A DNA stretch of 64,000 nucleotides. It comes from CADDYT01 sp035294125 (GTDB lineage Bacteria > Chloroflexota > Ktedonobacteria > Ktedonobacterales > Ktedonobacteraceae). The stretch lies in contig DATGLM010000038.1 in assembly GCA_035294125.1 (NCBI GenBank), positions 45,696 to 109,695 on the forward strand. Direction: 5' to 3'. A program made the position numbers and the translations under genes. Shown here piece after piece: positions 8,290 through 16,514 of this stretch; within the stretch, counting starts at the first letter, position 1; each line of letters starts with the position of its first letter. The notes beneath the pieces are model-generated. The model worked only from the letters and a program-made list of their open reading frames with translations, was not told the DNA's origin and made no database searches.

Positions 8290-9378
8290 ATGTACCGTAC
8301 CGCAGATGGACAGGATGTTTTCGTCGTCGATTCTCACACCCACTTCTGGGATGCCAGCCCCGACAACTGGCGCAATAAGTATGGCGAAGGCTGGATCAAG
8401 TGCTTCTACGATTATTCGCGCAACCTGTCACCCGCCGAGTATGTGTGGTCGCTGGAAAAGTTCGAGAAGTACGACCCCGATGTTATGACCTACGATTTAT
8501 TTGTCAAAGGCCACGTGGATGTTGCCTGCCTTCAGTCCACCTACCTCAAAGAGTTCTACATCAACGGCTTCAACACGATTGAGCAAAACGGGGTGATGAA
8601 GAAAAAATATCCCGATCGCTTTATCCTCAATGGTCGCTGGGACCCGCGTGAAGGCGCGCCGGGCATGGACGAACTGCGGCGGCAGAAGGGCGAATGGGAC
8701 ATCATCGGTGTCAAGCTCTACACGGCTGAGTGGCTGGGCGAATCGAAGGGCTGGAAAGTCAACGACCCCGAAGCCATGCGCTTCTTAGAGGAATGCGCGA
8801 AGCTCGGCATCAAGAACATTCATCTTCACAAGGGACCAACTGTCTATCCCCTCAACCGCGACGCCTTTGATGTCTCGGATGTCGATGATGCCGCCACCGC
8901 TTTCCCGGAGTTGAACTTCATTATCGACCATATCGGCCTGCCGCGCCTGGATGATTTCTGCTGGATTGCGACGCAGGAATCCAACGTCTATGGCGGGCTG
9001 GCGGTGGCGATGCCCTTCATTCACGGGCGTCCGCGCTACTTTGCCGAGATGATGGCAAATCTGCTCTACTGGATTGGCCCGGACAGAATCCTCTTCGGCA
9101 GCGATTACGCCATCTGGGAACCAGGATGGTTGATCGAGAAGTTCTGGGCTTTTGAACTGCCAGAGGACATCAAGGCCGAGTTTGGGGTGAATCTGGATCA
9201 GGACACAAAGCGCAAGATTCTGGGCCTGAACGCTGCGAAACTCTACGGCATCAATCCTGATGAACACCTGCCAAAGATTCAGGGCGATGAATTTGCCCAG
9301 AAAGCGCAGCAGGTACACGACCCGCAGGCCAAAAAGGGAGACACGATGGCTGCAACTTCCGTCGATCTGAAGGACTAG
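8290..9378 (+). CDS. Amidohydrolase-related (Amidohydro_2) protein
   Basis: A 362-residue TIM-barrel metal-dependent hydrolase. D-S-H-T-H-F-W (His16, His18) is the metal-binding strand-1 motif. A second His lies in 'NIHLHKGP' (about 178), another in 'DHIGLP', and the catalytic Asp in 'FGSDYAIW'; 'GLNAAKLYGI' closes the barrel. The charged last 35 residues look disordered. GGAGG lies 11 bp before the ATG. Family members hydrolyse or decarboxylate small acids. In actinobacterial propane and acetone monooxygenase clusters (mim/prm) a close relative follows the monooxygenase genes and precedes a DUF59 protein, the same order as here. It is probably an accessory or maturation factor rather than a pathway hydrolase, but this is inferred from context. 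Confidence 0.85.
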   Translation: MYRTADGQDVFVVDSHTHFWDASPDNWRNKYGEGWIKCFYDYSRNLSPAEYVWSLEKFEKYDPDVMTYDLFVKGHVDVACLQSTYLKEFYINGFNTIEQNGVMKKKYPDRFILNGRWDPREGAPGMDELRRQKGEWDIIGVKLYTAEWLGESKGWKVNDPEAMRFLEECAKLGIKNIHLHKGPTVYPLNRDAFDVSDVDDAATAFPELNFIIDHIGLPRLDDFCWIATQESNVYGGLAVAMPFIHGRPRYFAEMMANLLYWIGPDRILFGSDYAIWEPGWLIEKFWAFELPEDIKAEFGVNLDQDTKRKILGLNAAKLYGINPDEHLPKIQGDEFAQKAQQVHDPQAKKGDTMAATSVDLKD

Positions 9379-9420
9379 CAGGCTGAGACCTGGCCCTAAA
9401 CTGCTAGAAGGAAGCGTTTT

Positions 9421-10239
9421 ATGTCATCTACCGATTCTCCATTTCCGGTGGCGTCAGCATTTGACGTCACCGAGGCCGGGGTTTACGCAGCCATTGCTGA
9501 CGTGCTTGACCCCGAACTGGACGAGCCTCTGGTGAAGCTGGGGTTTATCGATTCCGTGCAGATTAATGGCCCGGATGTGACCGTGGTTTTCAAATTGCCG
9601 ACGTACTGGTGCTCCCCCAACTTCGCCTACCTGATGGCCTCCGATCTGCGTGCCAGACTGCGGGCCATACCGGGCGTGCGTGCAGCGCGCGTCGTCTTGC
9701 TCGACCACTGTGCCGAAGATGAAGTCACCAACGGCGTGAACATGGGTCAATCCTTCGCGGAAGCTTTCGCCGGTGAAGTAACCGAGGACGAGAACCTGGA
9801 AGAGTTACGTTATACATTCCTGCGTAAAGGCTTTCTCATGCGCCAGGATACGCTGCTGCGCCAGATGCTGAAAGCAGGGCTGGACGAGACAATGATCCTT
9901 TCTCTCCAGAGAGGCGACCTGATAGCGGATGAGGCTGCGGATATTGCCTTCGTTACAACTCCCACAAAAGTGGTTCGGCTGGAGAGGGCCGGGCGCAACG
10001 CGGGCACATATCTGCGCAAGGGTGTGGCGCTTGGCCTGGCTCACCATGAGCACGACTTGCTCATTACCGATGATCAGGGACAACCTGTCGCTCCGGGCAG
10101 CTTGCAACAGTACCTCCGCCATTCGCGGTCCATTCGTTTGAACATCATGTTTAATACCTCGATATGTACCGGCCTCTTCCGCACGCGCTATGCTAGTGCG
10201 GGAGTAGACGAGGCATATCGAGAAGGAGAGAACCTATGA
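9421..10239 (+). CDS. DUF59/MIP18 family iron-sulfur assembly-type protein
   Basis: A 272-residue protein. Residues about 18-100 form a DUF59 (MIP18/PaaD-like) domain: 'VLDPELDEPLVKLGFI', then 'TYWCSPNFAYLM' with the conserved Cys. The C-terminal 170 residues have no named domain; they are helical with a Cys near the end (S-I-C-T-G). DUF59 proteins help assemble or transfer Fe-S clusters or metal centres. This extended form resembles the gene found with diiron monooxygenase clusters of the propane type. It follows the amidohydrolase by 42 bp (AGAAGGAAG before the ATG) and overlaps the dehydrogenase start by 4 bp (ATGA), so the three are translationally linked. Confidence 0.83.
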   Translation: MSSTDSPFPVASAFDVTEAGVYAAIADVLDPELDEPLVKLGFIDSVQINGPDVTVVFKLPTYWCSPNFAYLMASDLRARLRAIPGVRAARVVLLDHCAEDEVTNGVNMGQSFAEAFAGEVTEDENLEELRYTFLRKGFLMRQDTLLRQMLKAGLDETMILSLQRGDLIADEAADIAFVTTPTKVVRLERAGRNAGTYLRKGVALGLAHHEHDLLITDDQGQPVAPGSLQQYLRHSRSIRLNIMFNTSICTGLFRTRYASAGVDEAYREGENL

Positions 10240-11267
10240 AAGCAGTACGAGTTCACCAGTACCACGAGCTTCCTACAATCGATGAGGTTCCTGAGCCAAA
10301 GGTTACCGGGCCGTGGGACGTGATTGTGCGCATAGGGGGCGCCGGACTCTGCCGTACCGATCTACACATCATCGAGGGGCAGTGGGCGGAGAAATCGCAT
10401 GTGAAGCTGCCCTATACGATAGGGCACGAGAACGCGGGCTGGGTGCAAGAGGTTGGGTCGGCGGTCAGCAATGTAGCGGTGGGCGATACGGTGATTGTGC
10501 ATCCACTGATTACCTGCGGCTTCTGCCGGGCCTGTCGCGCAGGTGACGATGTGCATTGCACCAACTCGGCCTTTCCTGGTATCGATACGGACGGCGGCAT
10601 GGCAACCTACCTCAAGACGAGCGCGCGTTCGGTCGTCAAGCTGGACCCCGTCCTGCATCCAAAAGACATTGCCGCCCTGGCCGACGCCGGTTTAACGGCC
10701 TATCACGCTGTCAAGAAAGCGGCTCGCCAGCTCTACCCCGGTACAAGGGTCGTGGTGATTGGGGCGGGTGGGCTAGGTCACATCGGCGTCCAGTGCCTCA
10801 AAGCGCTGACCCCGGCCCAGATCATCGTCGTAGATCGCTCTCCGGCTGCGCTAGAATTGACGAAGAACTGGGGGGCCGATCATACCGTCGTGGCCGATGG
10901 CAACCACGTAGCGAAGGTCAAAGAGATCACGGATGGGCTGGGAGCCGAGGCAGTAATCGACTTCGTAGGAGAGCAGGGCGCTCAGCAGGATGCAGCCGCC
11001 ATGCTGCGCCGCGCCGGTTCAGACTACATCGTTGGCTATGGTGGCAACCTCGATGTCCCTACCATCGATATTATCTCAACCGAGATTAACTTCATCGGCA
11101 ATCTTGTTGGCAGCTACAACGACCTTGTCGAGCTGATGGCTCTTACTGCCGAGGGCAAAGTAAAGCTGCATACAGCAGTCTATCCCCTCGATGCCGCCCT
11201 CGACGCCATTCACGACCTCGACACCGGTAAATTGCGCGGGCGAGGCATCCTCGTTCCACAGGAATAA
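10236..11267 (+). CDS. Zinc-dependent NAD(P) alcohol dehydrogenase
   Basis: A 343-residue medium-chain dehydrogenase. Catalytic zinc ligands: Cys in 'GLCRTDLH' (about 38) and the His-Glu of 'GHENAG' (about 62). The structural-zinc cysteines have the pattern C-x2-C-x2-C-x7-C (about 90-104). The Rossmann motif is G-A-G-G-L-G, with 'IVVDRS' ending in the Asp that favours NAD. It resembles secondary alcohol dehydrogenases such as Rhodococcus ADH-A. Those enzymes oxidise 2-propanol to acetone after propane hydroxylation, which fits the neighbouring genes. The start overlaps the DUF59 stop (ATGA) with GAGAAGGAGAG as ribosome binding site. The substrate is unproven. Confidence 0.9.
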   Translation: MKAVRVHQYHELPTIDEVPEPKVTGPWDVIVRIGGAGLCRTDLHIIEGQWAEKSHVKLPYTIGHENAGWVQEVGSAVSNVAVGDTVIVHPLITCGFCRACRAGDDVHCTNSAFPGIDTDGGMATYLKTSARSVVKLDPVLHPKDIAALADAGLTAYHAVKKAARQLYPGTRVVVIGAGGLGHIGVQCLKALTPAQIIVVDRSPAALELTKNWGADHTVVADGNHVAKVKEITDGLGAEAVIDFVGEQGAQQDAAAMLRRAGSDYIVGYGGNLDVPTIDIISTEINFIGNLVGSYNDLVELMALTAEGKVKLHTAVYPLDAALDAIHDLDTGKLRGRGILVPQE

Positions 11268-11297
11268 GACACGAACGTGTCATCCCAGGACACAGCC

Positions 11298-11368
11298 GTC
11301 AATTTTTGAGCATTGAAATCGAGCTTCGCCGCGAGGGCGAAGCTCGATTTCAATGCTCAAAAATTGAC
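11298..11368 (+). terminator. 33-bp perfect inverted repeat, terminator of the dehydrogenase operon
   Basis: Two perfect 33-bp arms (GTCAATTTTTGAGCATTG... and its complement) flank a GCGAG loop, 30 bp after the dehydrogenase stop. A/T tracts lie inside the stem and CCTCTCTTTCT follows. It is much longer than a normal terminator stem and ends 73 bp before the next gene's start. Confidence 0.7.
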
Positions 11369-11441
11369 AACCCCTCTCTTTCTCTGCTATGCTTGTGTAC
11401 AAGACCTGTTCATAATTTAGACATCCCCGATGGGAGCTTGC

Positions 11442-12392
11442 ATGTCTTTACCTGCCGAAGCTCGCGACCAGAGCGAAGCACAGTTAGAAGCACAAAGGCA
11501 AATTCAGCCGCGTCGTACCCTCTCGTGGTCTCTGCTCATCCTGGCGAATGTCCTGTGGGCCTGTAGCTATGTCGCGGCAAAGGTTGCCCTGCGCGACGTC
11601 TCCGTCAATTTGATGCTGGCCCTGCGTATGGGCATTGCCTCGCTCGTCCTGCTGCCCCTGCTCGTTGCGAGACGCGGGGAGTTGAGGCTGACACGCAAAG
11701 ATTTGCCCATGCTCGCCCTGCTGGCCCTCGTTGGCTTCGTCATCAACAAGTTGCTGGAATACGGTGGTCTTGCTCTCACCACAGCCTCGGATGTGGCGCT
11801 ACTGATTGCCAGCGAATCGATCTTCACCGCCGCGCTCTCCTGGCTGCTGCTGCGCGAGCGCTTCAAGCCGCTCACGGGAGTTGCGTTGCTACTCGGCTTC
11901 GCGGGCGTCTATCTCATTATTGAACGCAGCCTTGTGCCGAACATTCCCTCCGGTGGCGGCGCGTGGCGTATCGTGGGCGATCTGATGGTGGTGCTGGCGC
12001 TCATCTTCGAGGCGCTCTATACCGTGCGCGGCAAGGCGCTGCTCGTCAAACACTCTCCCCTGCTCGTCACCTCGGTCGCTATCGTTGGCAGCATGGTTTT
12101 CTGGCTACCCATCGGCGGCTGGGAGTTGCTGCACTCCGGTTGGCCCGCCATCAGCTTGCCGGGCTGGCTCTCTATCGGCTGGATGGCGATTATGTCTACC
12201 GCCGTTGCCTACCTGCTCTGGTTTCAGGGACTGGCGAAAGTGGATGGCTCTGCCGCCGCCTCCACCCTCTTCATCCAACCCCTGCTCGGCACCTTGCTGG
12301 CTATCGCCCTGCTGGGCGACCAGCTTACACCCACCACCATCATCGGCGGCATCCTGATCATCGTCAGCGTGTATGTCATTTCGCGATGGTAA
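11442..12392 (+). CDS. DMT superfamily (EamA) transporter
   Basis: A ten-TM protein with two EamA repeats. The first begins 'LLILANVLWACSYVAAKVAL' and the second lies about residues 180-310, ending 'LLGDQLTPTTIIGG'. The family exports amino acids and small metabolites; the substrate is unknown. The start chosen is ATG 11442, with GGGAG 5 bp upstream, giving 316 residues; an in-frame ATG at 11430 would add four residues but overlaps that site. It stands alone between a 33-bp hairpin upstream and a REP-like repeat downstream. Confidence 0.88.
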   Translation: MSLPAEARDQSEAQLEAQRQIQPRRTLSWSLLILANVLWACSYVAAKVALRDVSVNLMLALRMGIASLVLLPLLVARRGELRLTRKDLPMLALLALVGFVINKLLEYGGLALTTASDVALLIASESIFTAALSWLLLRERFKPLTGVALLLGFAGVYLIIERSLVPNIPSGGGAWRIVGDLMVVLALIFEALYTVRGKALLVKHSPLLVTSVAIVGSMVFWLPIGGWELLHSGWPAISLPGWLSIGWMAIMSTAVAYLLWFQGLAKVDGSAAASTLFIQPLLGTLLAIALLGDQLTPTTIIGGILIIVSVYVISRW

Positions 12393-12424
12393 GTTTACAA
12401 ACGTTACTATGGAATTACACCACC

Positions 12425-12515
12425 GTAGGGGCGATCCCTTGTGGTCGCCCGCTGTACAGTTGAACCGGACTTATCAGGATGAAGGATGCGGACGACCACA
12501 AAGGATCGCCCCTAC
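12425..12515. repeat. REP-like inverted repeat upstream of the alpha/beta hydrolase
   Basis: 27-bp arms, 25 of 27 paired (left arm GTAGGGGCGATCCCTTGTGG), flank a 37-nt centre. The right arm ends 15 bp before the hydrolase start, so an mRNA beginning upstream would fold the repeat next to the ribosome binding site AGGAAGG. It looks like a dispersed palindromic element rather than a plain terminator. Confidence 0.65.
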
Positions 12516-12529
12516 AGGAAGGTCTGCAT

Positions 12530-13459
12530 ATGTCCGACTCGCTTAACCTTAGTGGTGAACCAGAAAGTGCGTTCGTGGATATCGATGGCACGCGCTTGCA
12601 TTATCTTGCATGGCGGCCTGATGCGCAGGACCTGATACAGGATGCTATCCCTCTGGTACTGCTACACGCGCTGGCAGCCACCGCCGATACCTGGCGCTTG
12701 CTCGCCCCATATCTGGCCCAGCAACATACGGTTGTGGCTTTTGACCTGCCAGGGCACGGCGAGAACGAGCCTCCGGTGGCTGATTATGATTACGCGCTGG
12801 CTACAATAGCTGAGGATGTAGTACGTGGCATGGCGAAGCTTGGATTGGGGCAGGTGGCGCTGGTCGGGCATGGCTGGGGAACGAGAGTTGCCCTGGCGCT
12901 GGCAGCGCGCCATCCCGCCCTCGTCAGCCATCTCGTGCTGCTCGATGGGCTGCACATCGACCCCAGGCACTGGCCCGGCATGACCCGCGAGCGTTTCATC
13001 CGCCAGTCTCTCCCCCGCGAGTTCTTCTCCTCGCGTTCCACCTTCCTCAGCGCCATGCAGCGCGAAATGGCCGCTTTCTGGTCGCCGGCGGTGGAGGCCA
13101 TCCTGCTGGCGCATATCCGCGAACAGGCGGATGGCACGGTTGAAGAGCGCCTGCGCCCGGCAGACCGGCAGCGCATCCGCGAGGTCTTGTGGGCCGACCC
13201 CGCCCTGTCGTACTATAGCAAGGTAAGCTGTCCCGTGCTGCTGGTGCAGACCACGGCAGAGCCGCAAGCGGACAGCGAGCCGCCGGAACAGTTGGAGTGG
13301 GCAGAAGATTTTTCCCTTGCCAAAGGCTACATGGCCCTGCAGGTCGCACGGGCCATCCGGCGCTGCTCCATCCTCTGGATGCCGGAGACAGCGCACGATA
13401 TCCAACTTCATCGCCCCCGGCCCCTGGCCGAGGCAATTGTCAAATTTATACGGGAGTAA
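12530..13459 (+). CDS. Alpha/beta hydrolase fold protein lacking the nucleophile serine
   Basis: A 310-residue alpha/beta hydrolase. The oxyanion-side motif 'LLHALAATADTWR' (about 44-56) and 'VVAFDLPGHGENEPP' (68-82) are normal. The nucleophile elbow, however, reads V-G-H-G-W-G-T (112-118), with Gly115 where the family has Ser (GxSxG); the codon is GGC where one base change would give AGC. The C-terminal His region is present ('ETAHDIQLHRP'). It may be a non-catalytic binding protein, use another residue, or carry a recent mutation. Start ATG 12530 has AGGAAGG 7 bp upstream; a longer frame from 12479 runs through the repeat and is unlikely. Nine bp separate it from the next amidohydrolase gene. 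Confidence 0.85.
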   Translation: MSDSLNLSGEPESAFVDIDGTRLHYLAWRPDAQDLIQDAIPLVLLHALAATADTWRLLAPYLAQQHTVVAFDLPGHGENEPPVADYDYALATIAEDVVRGMAKLGLGQVALVGHGWGTRVALALAARHPALVSHLVLLDGLHIDPRHWPGMTRERFIRQSLPREFFSSRSTFLSAMQREMAAFWSPAVEAILLAHIREQADGTVEERLRPADRQRIREVLWADPALSYYSKVSCPVLLVQTTAEPQADSEPPEQLEWAEDFSLAKGYMALQVARAIRRCSILWMPETAHDIQLHRPRPLAEAIVKFIRE

Positions 13460-13468
13460 TAAAAACGT

Positions 13469-15094
13469 ATGAGTGTTCTTCTTTTTCTGAATGGCAATAT
13501 CTATACAATGGACGCCACGCAGCCGCGAGCGATGGCGATGGCGATTGACGAGGCCAGCGAGCGCATCCTGGCCGTGGGTAGTAATGACGAGGTTCGTCGT
13601 GCTGGTGGCGCGCACCCCAGCATCATCGACCTGCACGGGCGCATGGTGCTGCCCGGCTTCACCGACGCGCACATCCACCTGCTCAGCGCGGCCCAGCGCG
13701 GCCACTACATCGACGCCGCTCATGCTCAAAGCGAGAACGAGGTGGCCGAGATGGTGCGGCAGCGGGCGACCGTGACACCGAAGGGCAAGTGGATTCAGGG
13801 CGGGCGCTGGGACAAGAATCAGTGGCCGGGCGGCAACTTTCCCACCCGCGCTTCGCTCGACGCCGCCGCGCCGGAGCATCCCGTGGCCCTATGGAGCAAG
13901 GATGGACACCTGCTCTGGGTCAACTCACTGGCATTGCAACAGGCTGGCATTACGCCAGAGACGCCCAATCCGCCCAACGGGGCCATCCTGCGCGACAGCG
14001 AGGGCGAGCCAACGGGCGTCTTGCAGGAAGAACAGGCCACCTCTCTCATCTACCGCGTCATCGAAGATGCAGATGAGGCCCTCACCCGCGCCCTCGTTGA
14101 GCACACTATCGCGGAGATGCAGAGTTACGGCATCACCTCGGTTCACGAGATCGAGGGCATGGACGCGCTGCGTCTTTTCGAACGTATGCGAGCCGAAGGG
14201 AAGCTGGGCGTGCGCGTAGAGATGTTTCTGCCGCGCCAGATGGTGCCGGAACTGCGCGAAAGCGGCGGCATGCTGCAAGATTTCGAGAGCGACGACCTGC
14301 TGCGCGTCGGCGGCATCAAGATCTTCGCCGATGGCACGCTCGGCTCGCAGACCGCCGCCATGCTGGAAAGCTTCGAGGGTAGCCCTGGCAACTTCGGCAT
14401 CCTCACCCTGCCAGAAGAGGAGATGAAGCAGACGGTCAGCGCGGCGGCTGAGATGGGCCTGAGCATCGCCATCCACGCCATTGGCGATCGCGCCGCCCAC
14501 GTCGCGCTCAACTCCATCGAGTACGCCCGGCACCATCTCGCCAGCAGCGGTACGGCATCCAATCCCAGACCAGAGCTGCGCTACCGGCTGGAACACGTGC
14601 AGTTGATCGCTCCTGAGGATATGGAGCGCATGCGCCGCCTCGGTGTCGTCGCCTCGGTGCAGCCCTTCCACGCCGTGGCCGACCGCGACATCGCAGAACG
14701 CTATTGGGGCAAGCGCCACCGCCGAGCCTACGCCTACCGCACCATGCAGCAGATGGGCATTCCCCTCGCGCTCGGCTCCGACGCACCCGTCGAGATCTTC
14801 GAGCCGCTGCACATCCTCTACGCCGCCACGCAGCGCCGTGACCCCGATGGCCCGCCACGTCCAGCCTGGCTTCCCGACCAGGCCCTCCCCATCGCCGACG
14901 CCCTCTGGGCCTACACCCTGGGGGCTGCCTACGCAGGTGGCGAAGAGCGCGACAAAGGCTCCCTCACCGTCGGCAAGCTCGGCGACGCCGTCGTCCTGCG
15001 CGAAGACATCCTCAGCATCCCACAGGAAAAGATGCCTGAGAATGGCGTCCAGGCTACCATTCTGGGCGGCAAAGTCGTGTATGGGGAGCTATAA
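13469..15094 (+). CDS. YtcJ-like amidohydrolase (Amidohydro_3)
   Basis: A 541-residue metal-dependent hydrolase of the YtcJ/NfdA group. 'LFLNGNIYTMDA' opens the small beta-sandwich domain, followed by 'MVLPGFTDAHIHLL' with the H-x-H metal motif (about residues 72-74). 'SIAIHAIGDRA' and 'RLEHVQLI' supply further His ligands, and 'PLALGSDAPVE' the catalytic Asp. The C-terminus 'GKLGDAVVL' returns to the sandwich domain. Relatives act on N-substituted formamides, exoenzyme-like amides or unknown substrates. It lies 9 bp after the alpha/beta hydrolase, so the two are probably cotranscribed. It converges with the WD40 gene only 3 bp later, with no terminator between. Confidence 0.92.
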   Translation: MSVLLFLNGNIYTMDATQPRAMAMAIDEASERILAVGSNDEVRRAGGAHPSIIDLHGRMVLPGFTDAHIHLLSAAQRGHYIDAAHAQSENEVAEMVRQRATVTPKGKWIQGGRWDKNQWPGGNFPTRASLDAAAPEHPVALWSKDGHLLWVNSLALQQAGITPETPNPPNGAILRDSEGEPTGVLQEEQATSLIYRVIEDADEALTRALVEHTIAEMQSYGITSVHEIEGMDALRLFERMRAEGKLGVRVEMFLPRQMVPELRESGGMLQDFESDDLLRVGGIKIFADGTLGSQTAAMLESFEGSPGNFGILTLPEEEMKQTVSAAAEMGLSIAIHAIGDRAAHVALNSIEYARHHLASSGTASNPRPELRYRLEHVQLIAPEDMERMRRLGVVASVQPFHAVADRDIAERYWGKRHRRAYAYRTMQQMGIPLALGSDAPVEIFEPLHILYAATQRRDPDGPPRPAWLPDQALPIADALWAYTLGAAYAGGEERDKGSLTVGKLGDAVVLREDILSIPQEKMPENGVQATILGGKVVYGEL

Positions 15095-15097
15095 GTT

Positions 15098-16171
15098 TTA
15101 TCCCGCCTGCCAGACCTGCACTGTGTCGTCGGAGGAGCCGGAGGCGAGGTATTTGCCATCGGGCGACCAGGCCACGGCGTTGACGGAAGCGTTCTGTGTG
15201 AAGTGGCCGGGGTAGAAGTCGGCGTGGCCGCGATAGGTGTAGAGATGATTGCCGGTAAGGGCATCCCAGACCTGGACGAGGCCATCGCCGCTGCCGGAGG
15301 CGATGCGCTTGCCATCGGGCGACCAGGCCACGGCGTAGACATCGGCGCTGTTGTCGGAGTTCGTGTAGACGTTTTTGACGGTGGCGACGTTCCAGACCTG
15401 TACCGAATCCTGGGAGTTGCCGATGGCGAGGTACTGACCATTGGGCGAGAAAGCCACGTCATGCACCACGCCACCCATAGAGCCATAGTAGTTGAGCACT
15501 TTGCCGGTGGTGGCAGCGAGCAGGGCTACAGGACCGTTGCCGCCGATGGCAATAGCTTTGCCGTCCGGCGACCACGCTACGCTGTTCCAGGCAAGCGGCG
15601 CGCCTTTCGCGTACCTGACGCTGTAGTTGAGGAGTGTTTTGCCCGTGACGGCATCCCAGACCTGCACGGTGCCATCATTGCCGGTTGAGGCAATTTTTGT
15701 GCCGTCGGGCGACCACGCCACGGAGAAGACAGCATCGCTGTGGCCGCGATAGGTGAGCAGCGTTTTGCCCGTGCTGGCATTCCAGACCTGCACGGTAGTA
15801 TCGAGACTGCCGGATGCGATCTCCTTCCCATCGGGCGACCACGCCACTGCCAGCACATCGGAAGTATGGCCCCGATAGGTGAGGACATCGCCGCCGTTAC
15901 TGGCGTTCCAGACCTGTACTGTGCCATCTCCACTGGCCGAGGCGATCCGCTTGCCATCAGGTGACCACGCTACGGAACTGACATAGTTCGAGTGGCCGGT
16001 GTAGGTGAAATGGGCAGGCGCGCTCGCGAAATGCGTGACGAAGCCGACATCGTTGCCGGGGCCGGTGACAGCCACAAAGATGATGAGCAGCAAGAGCACT
16101 AGCGCCGCAATCACAAAGGGACGCCGCGAGCGTTGTGGGCGATCCACCAGCGGCTTATCAAGTATCGACAT
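15098..16171 (-). CDS. Membrane-anchored seven-bladed WD40 protein
   Basis: A 357-residue protein. A short basic N-terminus and one TM (about residues 18-38) anchor it, with the propeller most likely outside the cell. Seven WD repeats follow, most of the form 'YRGHxxxVxxVAWSPDGKxIASxSxDxTVQVWNA'. Blades 4 and 5 are the most divergent and lack the usual G-H, reading 'VRYAKG' and 'GSMGG' instead. The repeats are nearly identical at protein level, which points to recent internal duplication. The start is ATG 16171 with GAAAGGGC before it. It probably serves as a protein-binding scaffold; the partner is unknown. Confidence 0.9.
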   Translation of the reverse strand: MSILDKPLVDRPQRSRRPFVIAALVLLLLIIFVAVTGPGNDVGFVTHFASAPAHFTYTGHSNYVSSVAWSPDGKRIASASGDGTVQVWNASNGGDVLTYRGHTSDVLAVAWSPDGKEIASGSLDTTVQVWNASTGKTLLTYRGHSDAVFSVAWSPDGTKIASTGNDGTVQVWDAVTGKTLLNYSVRYAKGAPLAWNSVAWSPDGKAIAIGGNGPVALLAATTGKVLNYYGSMGGVVHDVAFSPNGQYLAIGNSQDSVQVWNVATVKNVYTNSDNSADVYAVAWSPDGKRIASGSGDGLVQVWDALTGNHLYTYRGHADFYPGHFTQNASVNAVAWSPDGKYLASGSSDDTVQVWQAG

Positions 16172-16514
16172 CGTTGCGCCCTTTCATGTCCTTCGACCAA
16201 TGCCTTCATTGTAGAGGAGAAAAACTGGCGCGTCAAGCAATACACCATTGACGGCCTGCCTTGTTATGTGCCATACTCAGAGCAATATACGGGAAAATTG
16301 TGTCATATCTCACAGAGAAAACTCATGTACGCGCTCTTTTGACTCGTAACGTATTAGCATCTTCTGGTCGTGGACACATCATGCTCCATACCAGCAACGC
16401 TGCTTCGCAACACCGGGAAATGCCGGTGTTCTTTCTCGTGCCCGCGCGCCTCCTGCTTCACCAATGAGAAGCCATTTTGACCTATCGTTGGTATTCGCGG
16501 AGGAACTTTTTTTT
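16172..16514. other. Divergent intergenic region with a leader hairpin
   Basis: 343 bp between the WD40 gene and an MFS gene. A hairpin AACACCGG-GAAATG-CCGGTGTT at 16409-16430, followed by CTTTCTCG, lies about 85 bp before the MFS start. It could act as an attenuator in the leader. No gene and no convincing promoter pair was found. Confidence 0.5.

Noticed and set aside
12662..13879. 405-residue minus-strand frame across the alpha/beta hydrolase and amidohydrolase genes
   Set aside because: It spans two genuine genes on the other strand and resembles nothing.
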